Source: Acheta domesticus | Taxonomy: Eukaryota > Arthropoda > Insecta > Orthoptera > Gryllidae | Assembly: GCA_031308135.1 (NCBI GenBank) | Contig: JAHLJT010000631.1 | Location: 213,727,065 to 213,791,064 of the forward strand | Direction: 5' to 3' | DNA length: 64,000 bases | Shown: in pieces, positions 46,274 through 56,752 of the stretch | Layout: each line of letters starts with the position of its first letter | Numbering within the stretch: the first letter of the stretch is position 1 | Program-made: the position numbers and the translations under genes | Notes under the pieces: generated by a model | What the model was told of the DNA's origin: nothing | The model's database searches: none | What the model saw: the letters and a program-made list of their open reading frames with translations, nothing else

Positions 46274-46326
<53 letters not shown>
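46274..46326. repeat. (TTA)n microsatellite between copy B and relic D
   Basis: About 17 TTA units. It is the 5' edge of copy B and the 3' edge of the next relic. Confidence 0.95.
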
Positions 46327-46838
46327 TGACTTTTGCACTTCTCCCACGCGGGGGGGAAACATTCACCTGCCACTAGTGTTGCTGTGGCTAGGCTCACTCG
46401 CACGGCTCCGATGAGCAAGTATCGAGCGAGATCTGTGTTTTTTCCTTAGGTCCTTCTATACTACATGTCAGACATATCAGTAATTGTTTTCCTCACAATG
46501 CGACGTGTGTCCAGAATAATAGCTTTTTGAATTGCTGCCAGTACATGCTTCATATTTAGTTCCTGTAGCTGTTTAATGAGGGATTTTGTTACTATCCCGG
46601 TGGTAGAAATTGTCAGGGGACGGATATGCACTTTTTCGACCTTCCAAATCTTCTTGATCTCTTCCGCAAGTTCTCGGTATTTTGATATTTTATTGGAATA
46701 TGCTGAGTGGAGATTATGTGCTAATGGAACTGTGATGTCGATGATGTGACTTCCTTTCTGTGACTGTGACTTCCTTTCTGATTTTATGTAGCACTGTAAT
46801 ATCTGGCCTGTTTGCAGTGATGGTCTTGTCTGTTCTTT
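46327..46838 (-). mobile_element. Relic D: 3' fragment of a second RLE retrotransposon lineage
   Basis: The minus strand encodes the end of a restriction-like endonuclease domain clearly different from copies A-C, then a roughly 130-base 3' UTR ending at (TTA)n. The 5' edge also abuts a short TTA run (46838-46846). It is therefore 5'-truncated and placed in the same kind of site. Its 3' UTR is unrelated to that of copy B. Confidence 0.75.
46461..46838 (-). pseudogene. Endonuclease-domain relic of lineage D
   Basis: Reads SHIIDITVPLAHNLHSAYSN, KISKYRELAEEIKKIW, LTISTTGIV and ends near IVRKTITDMSDM. This is the typical C-terminus of insect RLE LINEs (I-D-(I/V)-x-(V/I)-P, K-x-x-K-Y, E-I-K-x-x-W, S-x-T-G). 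The upstream R-P-D motif (ITANRPDITV) is present but in another frame: a tandem copy of a 20-bp unit (TGACTGTGACTTCCTTTCTG-type, 46745-46779) shifts the frame between them. The codons starting at 46913 come from adjacent non-element DNA. Confidence 0.7.
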
Positions 46839-46846
46839 ATTATTAT

Positions 46847-46920
46847 TACGCCGTTTGAATTGTGTCTTATTCAGATATGTGAAACTTGTTGGAGTCGTGA
46901 AAGCATTCGCCATTTTGTAA
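46847..46920 (+). repeat. 74-bp direct duplication, copy 1
   Basis: Identical to 48277-48350 at 72 of 74 positions, from TACGCCGTTTGAATT to GCATTCGCCATTTTGTAA. Bounded on the left by relic D's TTA run and on the right by another TTA tract. The CGCCATTTTG core resembles a YY1-type site. Confidence 0.9.
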
Positions 46921-46925
46921 AGGCA

Positions 46926-46926
<1 letters not shown>

Positions 46927-46970
<44 letters not shown>

Positions 46971-47023
46971 TATTATTATTACTATTATTATTACTATTAT
47001 TATTATTATTATTATTATTATTA
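46927..47023. repeat. (TTA)n microsatellite, interrupted
   Basis: About 32 units with three TAC-type interruptions. No insertion has occurred within it. Confidence 0.95.
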
Positions 47024-48276
47024 AAGTATAACGAGCTTTTCTGGAGAGTGAGAATACAGACTACGCAATACATATGCAAAACTTCAGATGCGGTAACTAC
47101 AATTATGAGAAGCGTGATTACAATCACAGTTCGTTATCGATTCGAACGTCGTCTGTTTCTGCCACTGCCTCCGTGAGCAAGACGATTCGTGTGTACGGCG
47201 AACGCAGAGCTACCGTACATTTGCTATGAGTCATAATAATAAAAATTCGTAAGTCACACAATAGTTACGCGGGGTAAACAACTTCGTAAAAATACATCTT
47301 GCTTTTTATTACATGTACGTGAATAAATATATATGTTTTACATCTTTATTAAAAAATATATTATCCGATTTGTATTATCTGCGCGCATTTTCTCGAGCCC
47401 TCATTTTGCTAGATAGGGAAATGGGGGTTTGTTTATTTCCAAGGCAGGAATTTTTAGGTCGTTCTTTGATTCAAAATAGTTTCAAAATATACGGAAGCGA
47501 AAATTTATTGTTATTACATTATGTCAACAACGCTTGTTGCTATATTTTACTATTCGTTCAGCCAATATTGGTGATTGAGTAGAAGAAGAGTTTCCAGGGC
47601 GGAGAACTTTGGCGTATAATGTATTTTCTACTTACAGAAGAAGTTACAACACAAAAACACAGCCGTTTGTGAATCCAATATCTCTCCAAAGAAGTGGAGT
47701 TTGAAGATACTTTGATTAAATGAGCGAAAACGCAATTCCGTCGGAATGTACTACAAAAATAGATTCTGAACAGAGCGCTGAAGAGGGTAATCATACGGAC
47801 TGCACATTTGTGAGGGTCTCTCGCAATCACCCCACCACTGTGTTTGACAACAGATATACAATGCAGATCATCACTCGGAGTTCAGAGAATCATATGTGAG
47901 CAAACGCTAGAGAGAGAGAGAGAGAGAGCTCGCCGCTTTCGGCAACGTATCTCGCAGAAGGAAGTCGTTTGATCAAATATTTACCGATAAGGCAATAGGC
48001 TTAAAAGCATAACCGCAGGGCAGGCGGAAAACGGCGCTTGGCTGTAAAAGCGCGCTCCCGCTCTCTTCGATTCCGTTGCGCGTTCGACCGCCGCGCGTGA
48101 GTGGCGCGCCCACGCGCCGCGTCCTCTCACACAAATGCGTAGTCGCTTCTCAAAACGTTCCTGACACACGGAATGTATAATTGTGGTAAATGTCCAAAAG
48201 CGACACAGGAAATAGCTCTCGACTGCAAAGGAGAAATGTGAAGTCGAGATAACAACTAGGGAAAATGCTACGAAAG
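47024..48276. other. Mixed DNA between the 74-bp copies
   Basis: No gene. 47300-47410 shares ATCTGCGCRCATTTTCTYGA with the insertion at 35068-35421. A (GA)n tract lies at 47909-47928, and a short GC-rich patch at 47990-48130. Confidence 0.4.
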
Positions 48277-48350
48277 TACGCCGTTTGAATTCTGTCTTAT
48301 TCAGATATGTGAAACTTATTGGAGTCGTGAAAGCATTCGCCATTTTGTAA
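48277..48350 (+). repeat. 74-bp direct duplication, copy 2
   Basis: Second copy. It ends CATTTTGTAAGT, a good splice-donor-like string, and is followed 24 bases later by an ATG opening a 26-codon frame (48374-48454, MSSCIKELNVEDPGVESYEH...). Copy 1 lacks this downstream context. Whether this is a real 5' exon is unknown. Confidence 0.85.
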
Positions 48351-49689
48351 GTCGTTGTTTTAAAAGTGAAAATATGAGTAGTTGTATAAAGGAACTCAAT
48401 GTTGAAGATCCAGGCGTTGAATCTTACGAGCATTCCAGTACCATAAGTGGCTGAACATTCTATTGCTCAGTCTTTGATACCAAACAGAAAACGTATAATC
48501 GTACAATAAATGCAAAGAATTACACAATAAATTGCACGGAATATAAAATAATTCATTTCATTTTACATAGGTGTAGTATATTTTCTGCACTTTTCTGATC
48601 AAGGGTGCTTCAGAGTGCTAAACATCCAACGTACAGAGGAACTAAACATCCAACGTAATAAAACGTATCTCGGTTATCTCACTTTTTATATGACGGTCTA
48701 AGAAGAATAACTACTGCCTACTACGTGCTCCGAAAAGCGGATTTACTTGGCTTATGTCATATAGTTTACAACTTTCGCACGATGGAAACCTATTTTACAG
48801 ACTAGCATGTGTTGCGGGTTGCTTTTGAGCAAGGCGAGTTCTTGGGGGTGTAGTTTATGCGGACAGCTTAATCTACGAAATCCTACATATTCTGTCCTAA
48901 AAATCTGTTTGTTGCATTTGGTGGGGTAATTTTGTAACCAGCTGCAGCACTTTTATGAGTTTTATGTGGCGGCGTCATATAATCATAAAAAACTTTCATT
49001 TTTCTTCAGCGCGTGGCCTAACGGATTAAAAGCTTTGTTGAAAAAGAACACGCGTAAACCGCACTTGCTTGTCTATTTACACCAAATTAGTACTTGCAAT
49101 ATTTCTTTTTTGTTTGAATCAATCACACGATCAACATTTATATCTTCTTAATATGAAAAAGAAAATTGGGTGTGCCAGTATATCAACGCGCAAGGAGAAA
49201 ATAAGCTCTAGTGCTTTACAGAAAAATATCAATTTTGTATAGACCTAACTACCATTAATATTTGATGGAAAGTAAAAATGTGTTTTACTTAGTTATCACG
49301 CCTAATAAAAATTATAGTCACTGGCTATAATAAATATTCGTAAATGTGACGGGATATAACTAAGTTAACTAGATAGTTGTTTGTAATCCCTTCCCTTTCA
49401 TCAGTTCATTCATTTGCAATTAACTACAGATTGTTTGTAATATTCGTAACAAATTTCAGAAATAAAGAATCGGATAATTATGAAAATGAAGTTTTTTTTA
49501 ATTTCATGCACCTTTAAAGGAACAAAAACAATATAATTATAAAAGAAATTGTGACCTTTTAAAATATGGCGAACGAGTTTTACTTCTGCGGTCGCGGTCA
49601 GGAATTCAGTTTGCAATACGTCCATGTCCCCCACATACCAGAGAGGCCCCCATTGTTTTTCGCCAGGCTGATAGTTAGGGGGAGGAATT
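48351..49689. other. AT-rich DNA, no gene
   Basis: CTAAACATCCAACGTA is repeated at about 48620 and 48647. Nothing else recognised. Confidence 0.4.
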
Positions 49690-49910
49690 CCGCCTCAGTG
49701 ATTCTGCTGACGTTATGGAATGTTTAAAAATAATTTGCGCCTACAGCCCCAAACACCAGAAGCGCGCTAGCGCGTCGTGCTGGGACGCACCAGCACGCAG
49801 ATTATTTATGATTTAATGCCGGGATCTGCCGGGAAACCGGGATTTGACGTGATACTTATGCGATAACACGTGATAACCTACGTGATAACAAAATAAAGGT
49901 GAGCGATGAA
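49690..49910. promoter_or_regulatory. High-complexity patch with GATAAC cluster
   Basis: GATAAC occurs at 49862, 49872 and 49884 (two within repeated CGTGATAAC), next to a CACGTG. Upstream are CCGGGATCTGCCGGG and AACCGGGATTT and the palindrome GCGCGCTAGCGCG (about 49756-49768). The density of GATA-type sites suggests regulatory DNA. No frame crosses it. Confidence 0.3.
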
Positions 49911-51770
49911 AATTCAAACATTAAAAGTATTGTAGGGTTTGTAGAAAATATGCAATTAACAGACAGACATATACAAGTAACATAATATACAATTAACTTA
50001 CCAGAGAAAAACTACAGCATGTATGCAAAATGCGAAAGTAAATCGATGAAGTGTTTTTGAAGTGAATGAAACACATGGCCTCGATGCCAATTTTATGTAA
50101 ATCTGATATGAAAATTTCAATATATTAGATCTAAATAGTATTGTTACTTTCTGATTATTATCATAAACAATTATTAAAATGCAACCTTTGTATATACAAT
50201 TCTATTGATAACAACGAGTGGCCTGCAGCAGCAAACATGCTGCTGAATAAAACAGAAACGATTTTCCAAAATGCAGCACGCACACTGCTCAAGAAAAACA
50301 AATAAAATACTCTCGTATAACGCTGAAATAATTAAATATTTTAACAAAAACAGTCTTCACAAACACTGCAATCCCTATATATAGTATTTGAGTGTGTGCA
50401 TGTGTATGTCACTCATACTAGACCACTTCTAGTATACCAATCAGTACATATGAGGTGTCAGGCGTCTCGATCTCCTGATGGAGAGCCGGTTGATTTGTTT
50501 TCGGAACCGGCCACAAGATTCAAAGAAATGTCCAAAAAGTGTCTTTGCATATTTGAGCGCTGCGATCGTAGTGGCCAGGAATTCAACCAAAGCCACTTAA
50601 ATAGATCTATGTAGGTTGCGTTGAACGCGACAATTAAACATTTCAACCATATTATTGTTTTAAAAACAAATTCGCAAAACCGTAAGAACAGTATTGCCTT
50701 GGATCTCATTAAACTTGAAGAACTTCAAGTGAATACGGAAAAAGCAAACTGTGGGAAATGATACAGATGCACATTTACGTTCTTACGTTCGATTTCAGAC
50801 ATTTACATTCTTAAGCATACAAATAACCATTTCCAAACCAAAGTGACTAACTACTTATTCTTATTAAATTTAACAAATATATTTTTCACATAAATATACA
50901 AATCAATTGCCTTTTAATGCTTATATAGATTCGCCTGCAAAACTATAAACATAGCAATTGCAGAAGAAGAAGTGAACGCAATTAGACTGACGTAGTGGGA
51001 CTTTTAATCTCTTAAAAATTAGGGTGACAAAATTATGGAAGTATTAAGCAAATCCGGAGAAGAATCAAATTTAGCTGTAGAAGATTTAGCGAAAGAATTT
51101 TCGGAACTAACTGAGAATGATCTTATAAGTGAATAACGCTGAAGGATTTCTAACAGATGATTTTTATGTGAATTTTGTGCATAATAGCGCAAAACACGTA
51201 CAAAATGTAGCTGTATTAAATTCTAACTATTCAGCATCATTCATACCTGCAGGGTTTTAGAACGTTCATAATTTTGAAATCGCAATATTACTATAAACAA
51301 ATATGACAAATAGACAAATATTACGTCTCTTATTATTCAGGAAAAATATCAACAATATTACATCAGCATTCCCACAAACATTAGTTATGCATTTAACGCG
51401 GTTCAACTTTAAACACAATTAATTGTTTCTATTGCTAGATTCAATGTATGAAAATGTTCAAATGAAGTAAATCCATTAATTGGAAGTACAAACGGTGGAG
51501 CCTCTATTGCCCCGCAAGGGTGGAGTGACTGCAACATCTTAAGGAAAACGTAGATTAGCGCAGTTCTTACAACAGCCTTAGGGTACGTCTCCCAACTTTT
51601 CAGCTGCTGAAAATCAATCGTAATGGAGCCATTTCACTTCAGACAATTCTCGTTCAGTGAACTCACACCAAAGAGCAGCTTGTGTCTCTTGGAAATTTCG
51701 CCACTCCAACTCATTAAGTGTGAAATTAAATTTACATGAAAAAGAAACTACATCAAGCAACACTCTGCCA
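49911..51770. other. AT-rich DNA, no convincing gene
   Basis: A 33-codon frame with coding-like amino acids (51035-51136, MEVLSKSGEESNLAVEDLAK...) stands out in AT-rich DNA. It may be a transposon N-terminus or chance. The frame at 50396-50614 has no domain. Confidence 0.35.
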
Positions 51771-52200
51771 CTTCACACTATTATGTAGTTCCGCCTGCAA
51801 GCGCTCGCAAGAAAAACGCTGCAGTGTCGCAGACGAAACGCAGTCGCGAAAGCCAATCACTTTGCGCCTGGAGGAAGGCGCCGCGCGCATCTTCCATGTA
51901 TGAGGCGTTTGTATGTACGCGGCATCCCGGGCGCTGCTTGTTAAGGCGAAAAGGCGGACGTAGGGGCGGAGGCGGCGGGAACGGCAACGGCGCATGCCCC
52001 AGAGTTATGAGCCAGTTCAGCAACGGCGAAGGAGGAAGGGAGCGCGACCTGTAGGGCGCAAAATTGGACGTAACTCGTCCCGCTGGCGCCCCTGCGTGCG
52101 CCCGCTCCTAAACACGACGGGACGGCCCTCGCCTTGCCTCCCGACGCACGCCTGCTGTCGAAATGTGCGCTCCCTTCCTTCAAGGTGCTTAAACGGTGCG
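51771..52200. other. GC-rich island
   Basis: CpG-rich; includes (GGCGGA/GGCGGC) patches at 51945-51985. Overlapping frames on both strands (76-99 aa) are compositional. Confidence 0.4.
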
Positions 52201-52930
52201 GATTGTTCTTGTTAGAAATCTCCATCATCGTAACAAACATTTCTTGCTTTATTTTGTGTATCTAGTCTTCTTTCTTCCTCTCTTCTCTCAACGACTTTCT
52301 TACGCCTTCTTCCCTTCAATATTTTATTGGTAATTTTTCCATCTTTTCTTACACGTCTTTTCATCTTACAAGTGAGTTTTATCACTCGGCTGTGAAGAAC
52401 GTTCACGATATACTATCTTGTTCTGCTAATTCGTAGTTTCCCATTCCCCTTCCAGCATACTTTTATTATATCATTTCGCCTCTTCTTCTTTCCAGCACTA
52501 ACCATGTAAACACTGTTGTTCGTATATTTCTAATTGTCGTAAATAACTATGCTGACCCTTAATCTCTCATTCCTACTTTGACATAGTTTCTTGTCGATGT
52601 CTTCGCCGGTAAGGTCTGTGACAATCGAGATCCCCAAACTTCCTTGGACGTTACTCATTCTTTTTCACGCGAATTCATGTACTTTGAAACATCTCTTCTC
52701 TGACACTGTCCTCTTACTTCGCCACAAACACATATCATGAAAGTATTTGGTTGCCTTCCATTTAGATGATATGTTGCTTCAATACTCGATTCAAGCTCAC
52801 TTTTTCATTTTGTCTGCTACACCCCAATATACGCAATAATTCCATTTTATCCGCTACCCAATTTCAGAAGGTGACAACACCTCGGTACATACATTTTCCG
52901 CTTTGAACTCGTTTCCTGTCTCGTCCTCCA
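52201..52930. other. Pyrimidine-rich spacer, no gene
   Basis: The plus strand is rich in CTTTC/TCTTC. The 64-aa basic minus frame (52212-52406) follows from this. Nothing recognised. Confidence 0.35.
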
Positions 52931-53430
52931 TCTCCAATCGCGAGGCTGCGACGCGCTCATGCTCCTCCATAACCTTCGATTACGATACCTCGACCCGGGG
53001 CTCAGTCATCGCACCTGCTCCCGCCTTCGCCAGCGATCTCTAATCCACATGATCCTTTCAGACTCCACTCCGCGCCACCCGTATCCTAGATCAAATACGC
53101 CCCTTACATCTTGTCGCGGAGTCGGGACGCGCAGCATCAAACCCGCTACTGTAGACGACTTGCCTCTCACCCCACTCCTCCGCTACGCTCCCTCTAGACT
53201 GCAACCCTCCCGTCTCAAGACGACACGGTCGCGCCTCTCCAGTTCTCACAGGGCGGGGGGGGCGAGCGTACGAGAGAACCCGGACAAAGGAGAGGCGCGG
53301 AGTGGGGCAGCTGTTTCTCCGAGCACCAAGCAGCGCGGAGGGGGAACGAACCCCCCTCATCTCGCGGTGGTTTCTGAATTTTACGGAAGAGAAGTTTCTA
53401 ACAAAACCAGGGAATTAAATCTACAACTCT
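52931..53430. other. GC-rich stretch with unassigned 157-codon frame
   Basis: The frame at 52959-53432 (plus) is Arg/Ser/Pro-rich with no domain and opposes an 89-aa minus frame. I do not call it a gene. Confidence 0.3.
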
Positions 53431-53554
53431 GACATGTTACGGAAGTTGCCTAGCTCTCTCAGATACGCACTGAAGACTACCCGACGAAAAATAAAAACAA
53501 GCGAAATTAATGTTAAATAATTAATTTACATGGTAATACATACATTTCGCGCCG

Positions 53555-55095
53555 AGTGAACTATACGGCTGCGGAAAGAGCATCTTCTCTGCATATGAAA
53601 CGCGGCCGGCGGCGGTGGGGGCGGGGAGGCGGCGGCTGTGCGTGACGTCGGGCGTCCGGCCGGAGGGGCGTGGGCGGACACCGCAAGCGGCGCCCGGCGC
53701 GCTCCTCGCGGCGGGCGAGAGCGCGAAAAATTTCCTCGCGAATAAACAGCATACGCGATGAAAGTAACATTAAGGAGGAGCGACGGTCTGAAGGCAGCGA
53801 AGGCCAGTAAATGCGTTTCTCTCCGTTGCTGCGGCGAGTGCGGGGCGCAACGACGACGGGCGGGCCGAGGGCGAGGGCGCTCGCAAATGGAGGAGAAGGG
53901 AAGGAGCTGGAGGAGGAACGCAAATGGGCGATTGGGACGGGCATTGGGCAGTGGATGGAGGGAATGACGGGCCAATGAGCAAAATTCTAAGTGAATGGAT
54001 AAGTGAGGAGCAAGGAATGCCGTGACCAGTAGAGGAAAAGAGCAGCTGGGTGGAAGACCGACTGTGGAAATTTGCTTGGAAAGTTGTGTAGAACGTACGC
54101 GAAATGCGAGTGGGAGAGTTAGGGATATGGGATGGTAATCAGGAATGCCGACGGGGGAGCTTGGAGGAGTTGGAAAGAGAATAAACAGGATGTAGGGCAG
54201 GAAGATGGTAATGCGAATGGAAGGCAACACGCATGAGAGGGCGGTCGAGAAGCCGGTTGGAGAGACGAGACTGTGGAGGAAACTGTGACCAAGAGGGCGA
54301 GGTCGACGGCAAGTAAGCCATGAGATTGCGAACCGGAGAGTGGGAGGGCGGGCGAAAAAGAATGGAAAAGCCGGCGGGCGGGTGGGGAGAAAGGTAGGCA
54401 AACGGGGGGGGGGAGCTGGGGTCGCAGGGCGGGTGAAAGGGTGAGAATATCGGAAGGTAGATTTAAGGGTGAACGCAAGGGTAAGAAGGTTGGCGGGCGA
54501 GTGACGGGAGCAAGAAAGGTTGGAAAGACATGGCAGGTGAAAGTGTTGGAAAGTCGGCGGATGGGTGGGAGGAAGGAAGAAAAGTTGGGAAAGCAGTGCA
54601 AGCTAAAGGTCGGTGGGCGGGAGGGAGGGGAGTGAAAGGAGGGGGAGACAGGCGTGTGGGTGGGAGGGAGGAAGGAAAGAAAGTTGGAAGGACATGGCAC
54701 GCGAAAGGATTGGAAGGTCAGCGGCGGGGGGGGGGTGCCGGGGTGGACGAAAGGTTCGGAAGGTCGGCGGGCGTGTGGGCGGGAGGGTGGTAGAAGAGGA
54801 GGGGGAGGGCGGCGGGCGGGCCAGCAGGCGCGGCGCCTCCTCCCAGGGAGTCTCGCCTTACAAAGAGCATAGAATATTCATCAGCTGCGTGCAGGCGGCG
54901 CTGCCCGCGGCGCGCGCGGCGCCGCAGTCCTCGGCTGGCGCCGGGGGGGGGGGAGGGGAGCGCACGCCCTGCGGCGGCGCCGGGGGCGGCTGCGGAGGGC
55001 GAGGCGCGCCGGCCGAGTGTGTTCCTTCGCCGTTAGCGAAAGCAGATGATGCAATGGCCGGGGGCGATACCATGGAATGGGACACTAACTTCAAA
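53555..55095. repeat. Long GC-rich island with purine-rich degenerate repeat
   Basis: 53555-53760 is a CpG island. 53850-54830 is strongly G/purine-rich on plus, with a decayed long-period repeat: AAGAAAGGTTGGAAAGACATGG at about 54511 recurs as AAGAAAGTTGGAAGGACATGG at about 54676, each followed by GGAAAGTCGGCGG or GGAAGGTCAGCGG. 54890-55020 is very CpG-rich, then high-complexity sequence to 55090. Frames of 291, 193 and 161 aa are low-complexity shadows. Confidence 0.5.
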
Positions 55096-55640
55096 TAAAC
55101 AACATGCTACATCCCAGCGTACAGTTCAGTTGCTGAAATTTAACCAAAGGAATAATATTCAAAAACAAATGTAGTGTTGCTTAAATATTGTGTAGAATTT
55201 AAAGTAATGCAACTAACGATCAAATAAAAAAAGTCTTGAATATTTTTAATTGAATGTTACCTATAGCGTTACAAATAATGTTGCATACATTTCAGTCGCA
55301 TTCCTCATATCTTGCTTTTGAAAACAAGAAATGAATTGCTGCAATATGTATATCATACTTTCTTCTAAAAATTTCAGTTACGTTAAACATAAAATGATGT
55401 ATGCATCAATATCTGTGGCTCTTGCAGAACCATCACACCAAATATTTATGTATAATAAGTAACCAAAGTTAATTTCCGATATGTGAGAGAACACAAATTC
55501 TTAGTGCGAATTTTAAGACATTGATTTGAATTACGACCTTGTTATAGTGATATTGAAAGTATCAGGCATAGCCGAAGTTTGACGAAACATTAATGTCATA
55601 TGTAGTTCATTCATTAGTAGCACTAGTGTACTCTGCGATT
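55096..55640. other. AT-rich spacer, no gene
   Basis: Nothing recognised. Confidence 0.45.
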
Positions 55641-56140
55641 GCAGTAAGGAGACGGAAAGGGGGCCCCGAGGCGCCTGGACTTTAGTTCCGATGGTCCCCT
55701 GTTGGGGTCTTGGCTACGTCGTGGTTCGTTGCTCTGGGCTTAGAAAAGGGACTTGTGCTAGCGCATGTGAGTGGCACACTGATTTGACCCCGGCACTAGC
55801 CTGGATACCCAGGAGCTCTGAGGTGGCAGGGCGGCTCAACCCAAGCATTGAATGGGGAGGTTACCGAGAGGGTAAACTATGTTCTGACGTGATCCTGGTA
55901 CCAGTCAGTCGGCGTCCTTGTGTGCCGGCGGGGACGCTGATGAAGGCTAACGCTTAGCTGCCCACCTCGGTGAGCAATTCTCCTGCCACAACAAACAATA
56001 GCGTAGTGTGGTAGACCACGTGAGACATATTCTGAACTAAAACTTATCACAGGACCTGATCGATATCACTAGCCATCAAGGGCCGGCCATGGACGGAGCA
56101 GTTGGTGCGTGTGTAATCTTATAACGTGGGCTAGCAGAAA
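55641..56140 (+). other. Balanced-composition block with unassigned 88-codon frame
   Basis: Abrupt GC-moderate block in AT-rich DNA. The plus frame 55691-55957 (MVPCWGLGYVVVRCSGLRKG...) has mixed, protein-like composition but no domain I can name. The setting suggests the 5' part of a retroelement rather than a host gene. Confidence 0.3.
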
Positions 56141-56611
56141 CGTATGTGAACTAGAAAAACTGAACTGAAATCTTCCTCTTTTCTACTCGCAAGACAACGC
56201 AAGTAATGTAATTTAATTTATTATTCGTTTCATTTCAAGTAGTTTATGCAATTGACGTCTTTGTATTTCTTCGCTTACGAAACAAGCATGAGCCACCACT
56301 GCAGTCTTGGTATATTACAGCCACAAATCCGATAGAAAGACCGCATTGGTTTTTCAAGTAGTTTTTTCTTATTGAGAGAGAAGCCTGAAAATACATTACT
56401 AGTAATAAAAGCACGATTAATTTATTTGAAGACAGATAGCTCAATAAATGATGACGCGTTGAAACTTTGCTAACATATTTATAGTTCTGATTTGTTTGCA
56501 AAGATTTATGTACTGTTAATTGGTAAACGTGATTGACAAACTCGTTTTATTTTCCCAAACAGGTAGGGGGATTAGGAGAGATAGAGCAAAAGAGAGTGCA
56601 GGAAGGAGGGA
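56141..56611. other. AT-rich spacer, no gene
   Basis: Nothing recognised. Confidence 0.4.
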
Positions 56612-56752
56612 GCAAGAGAGAGATCAAGAGAGACAGCAAGAGAGAGATGAACAGAGCGAGAGAGAGAGACTATGTCTCTCTAGAAGACTAGAAAATCTCT
56701 GTCTTTAACTGTCTCTAAATCGGAGGAACTGACGATGGCGCTAATAGGTGTC
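56612..56752 (+). repeat. 141-bp direct duplication, copy 1
   Basis: By eye identical to 58046-58186 over all 141 bases: a GAGAGA-rich left half (GCAAGAGAGAGATCAAGAGA), then GACTATGTCTCTCTAGAAGA and GGCGCTAATAGGTGTC. Flanks differ immediately on both sides. Confidence 0.9.

Noticed and set aside
53526..54793. 291-aa and 193-aa minus frames and 161-aa plus frame
   Set aside because: Low-complexity Pro/Ser/Phe versus Gly/Arg/Lys translations of a purine-rich repeat; mutually overlapping.
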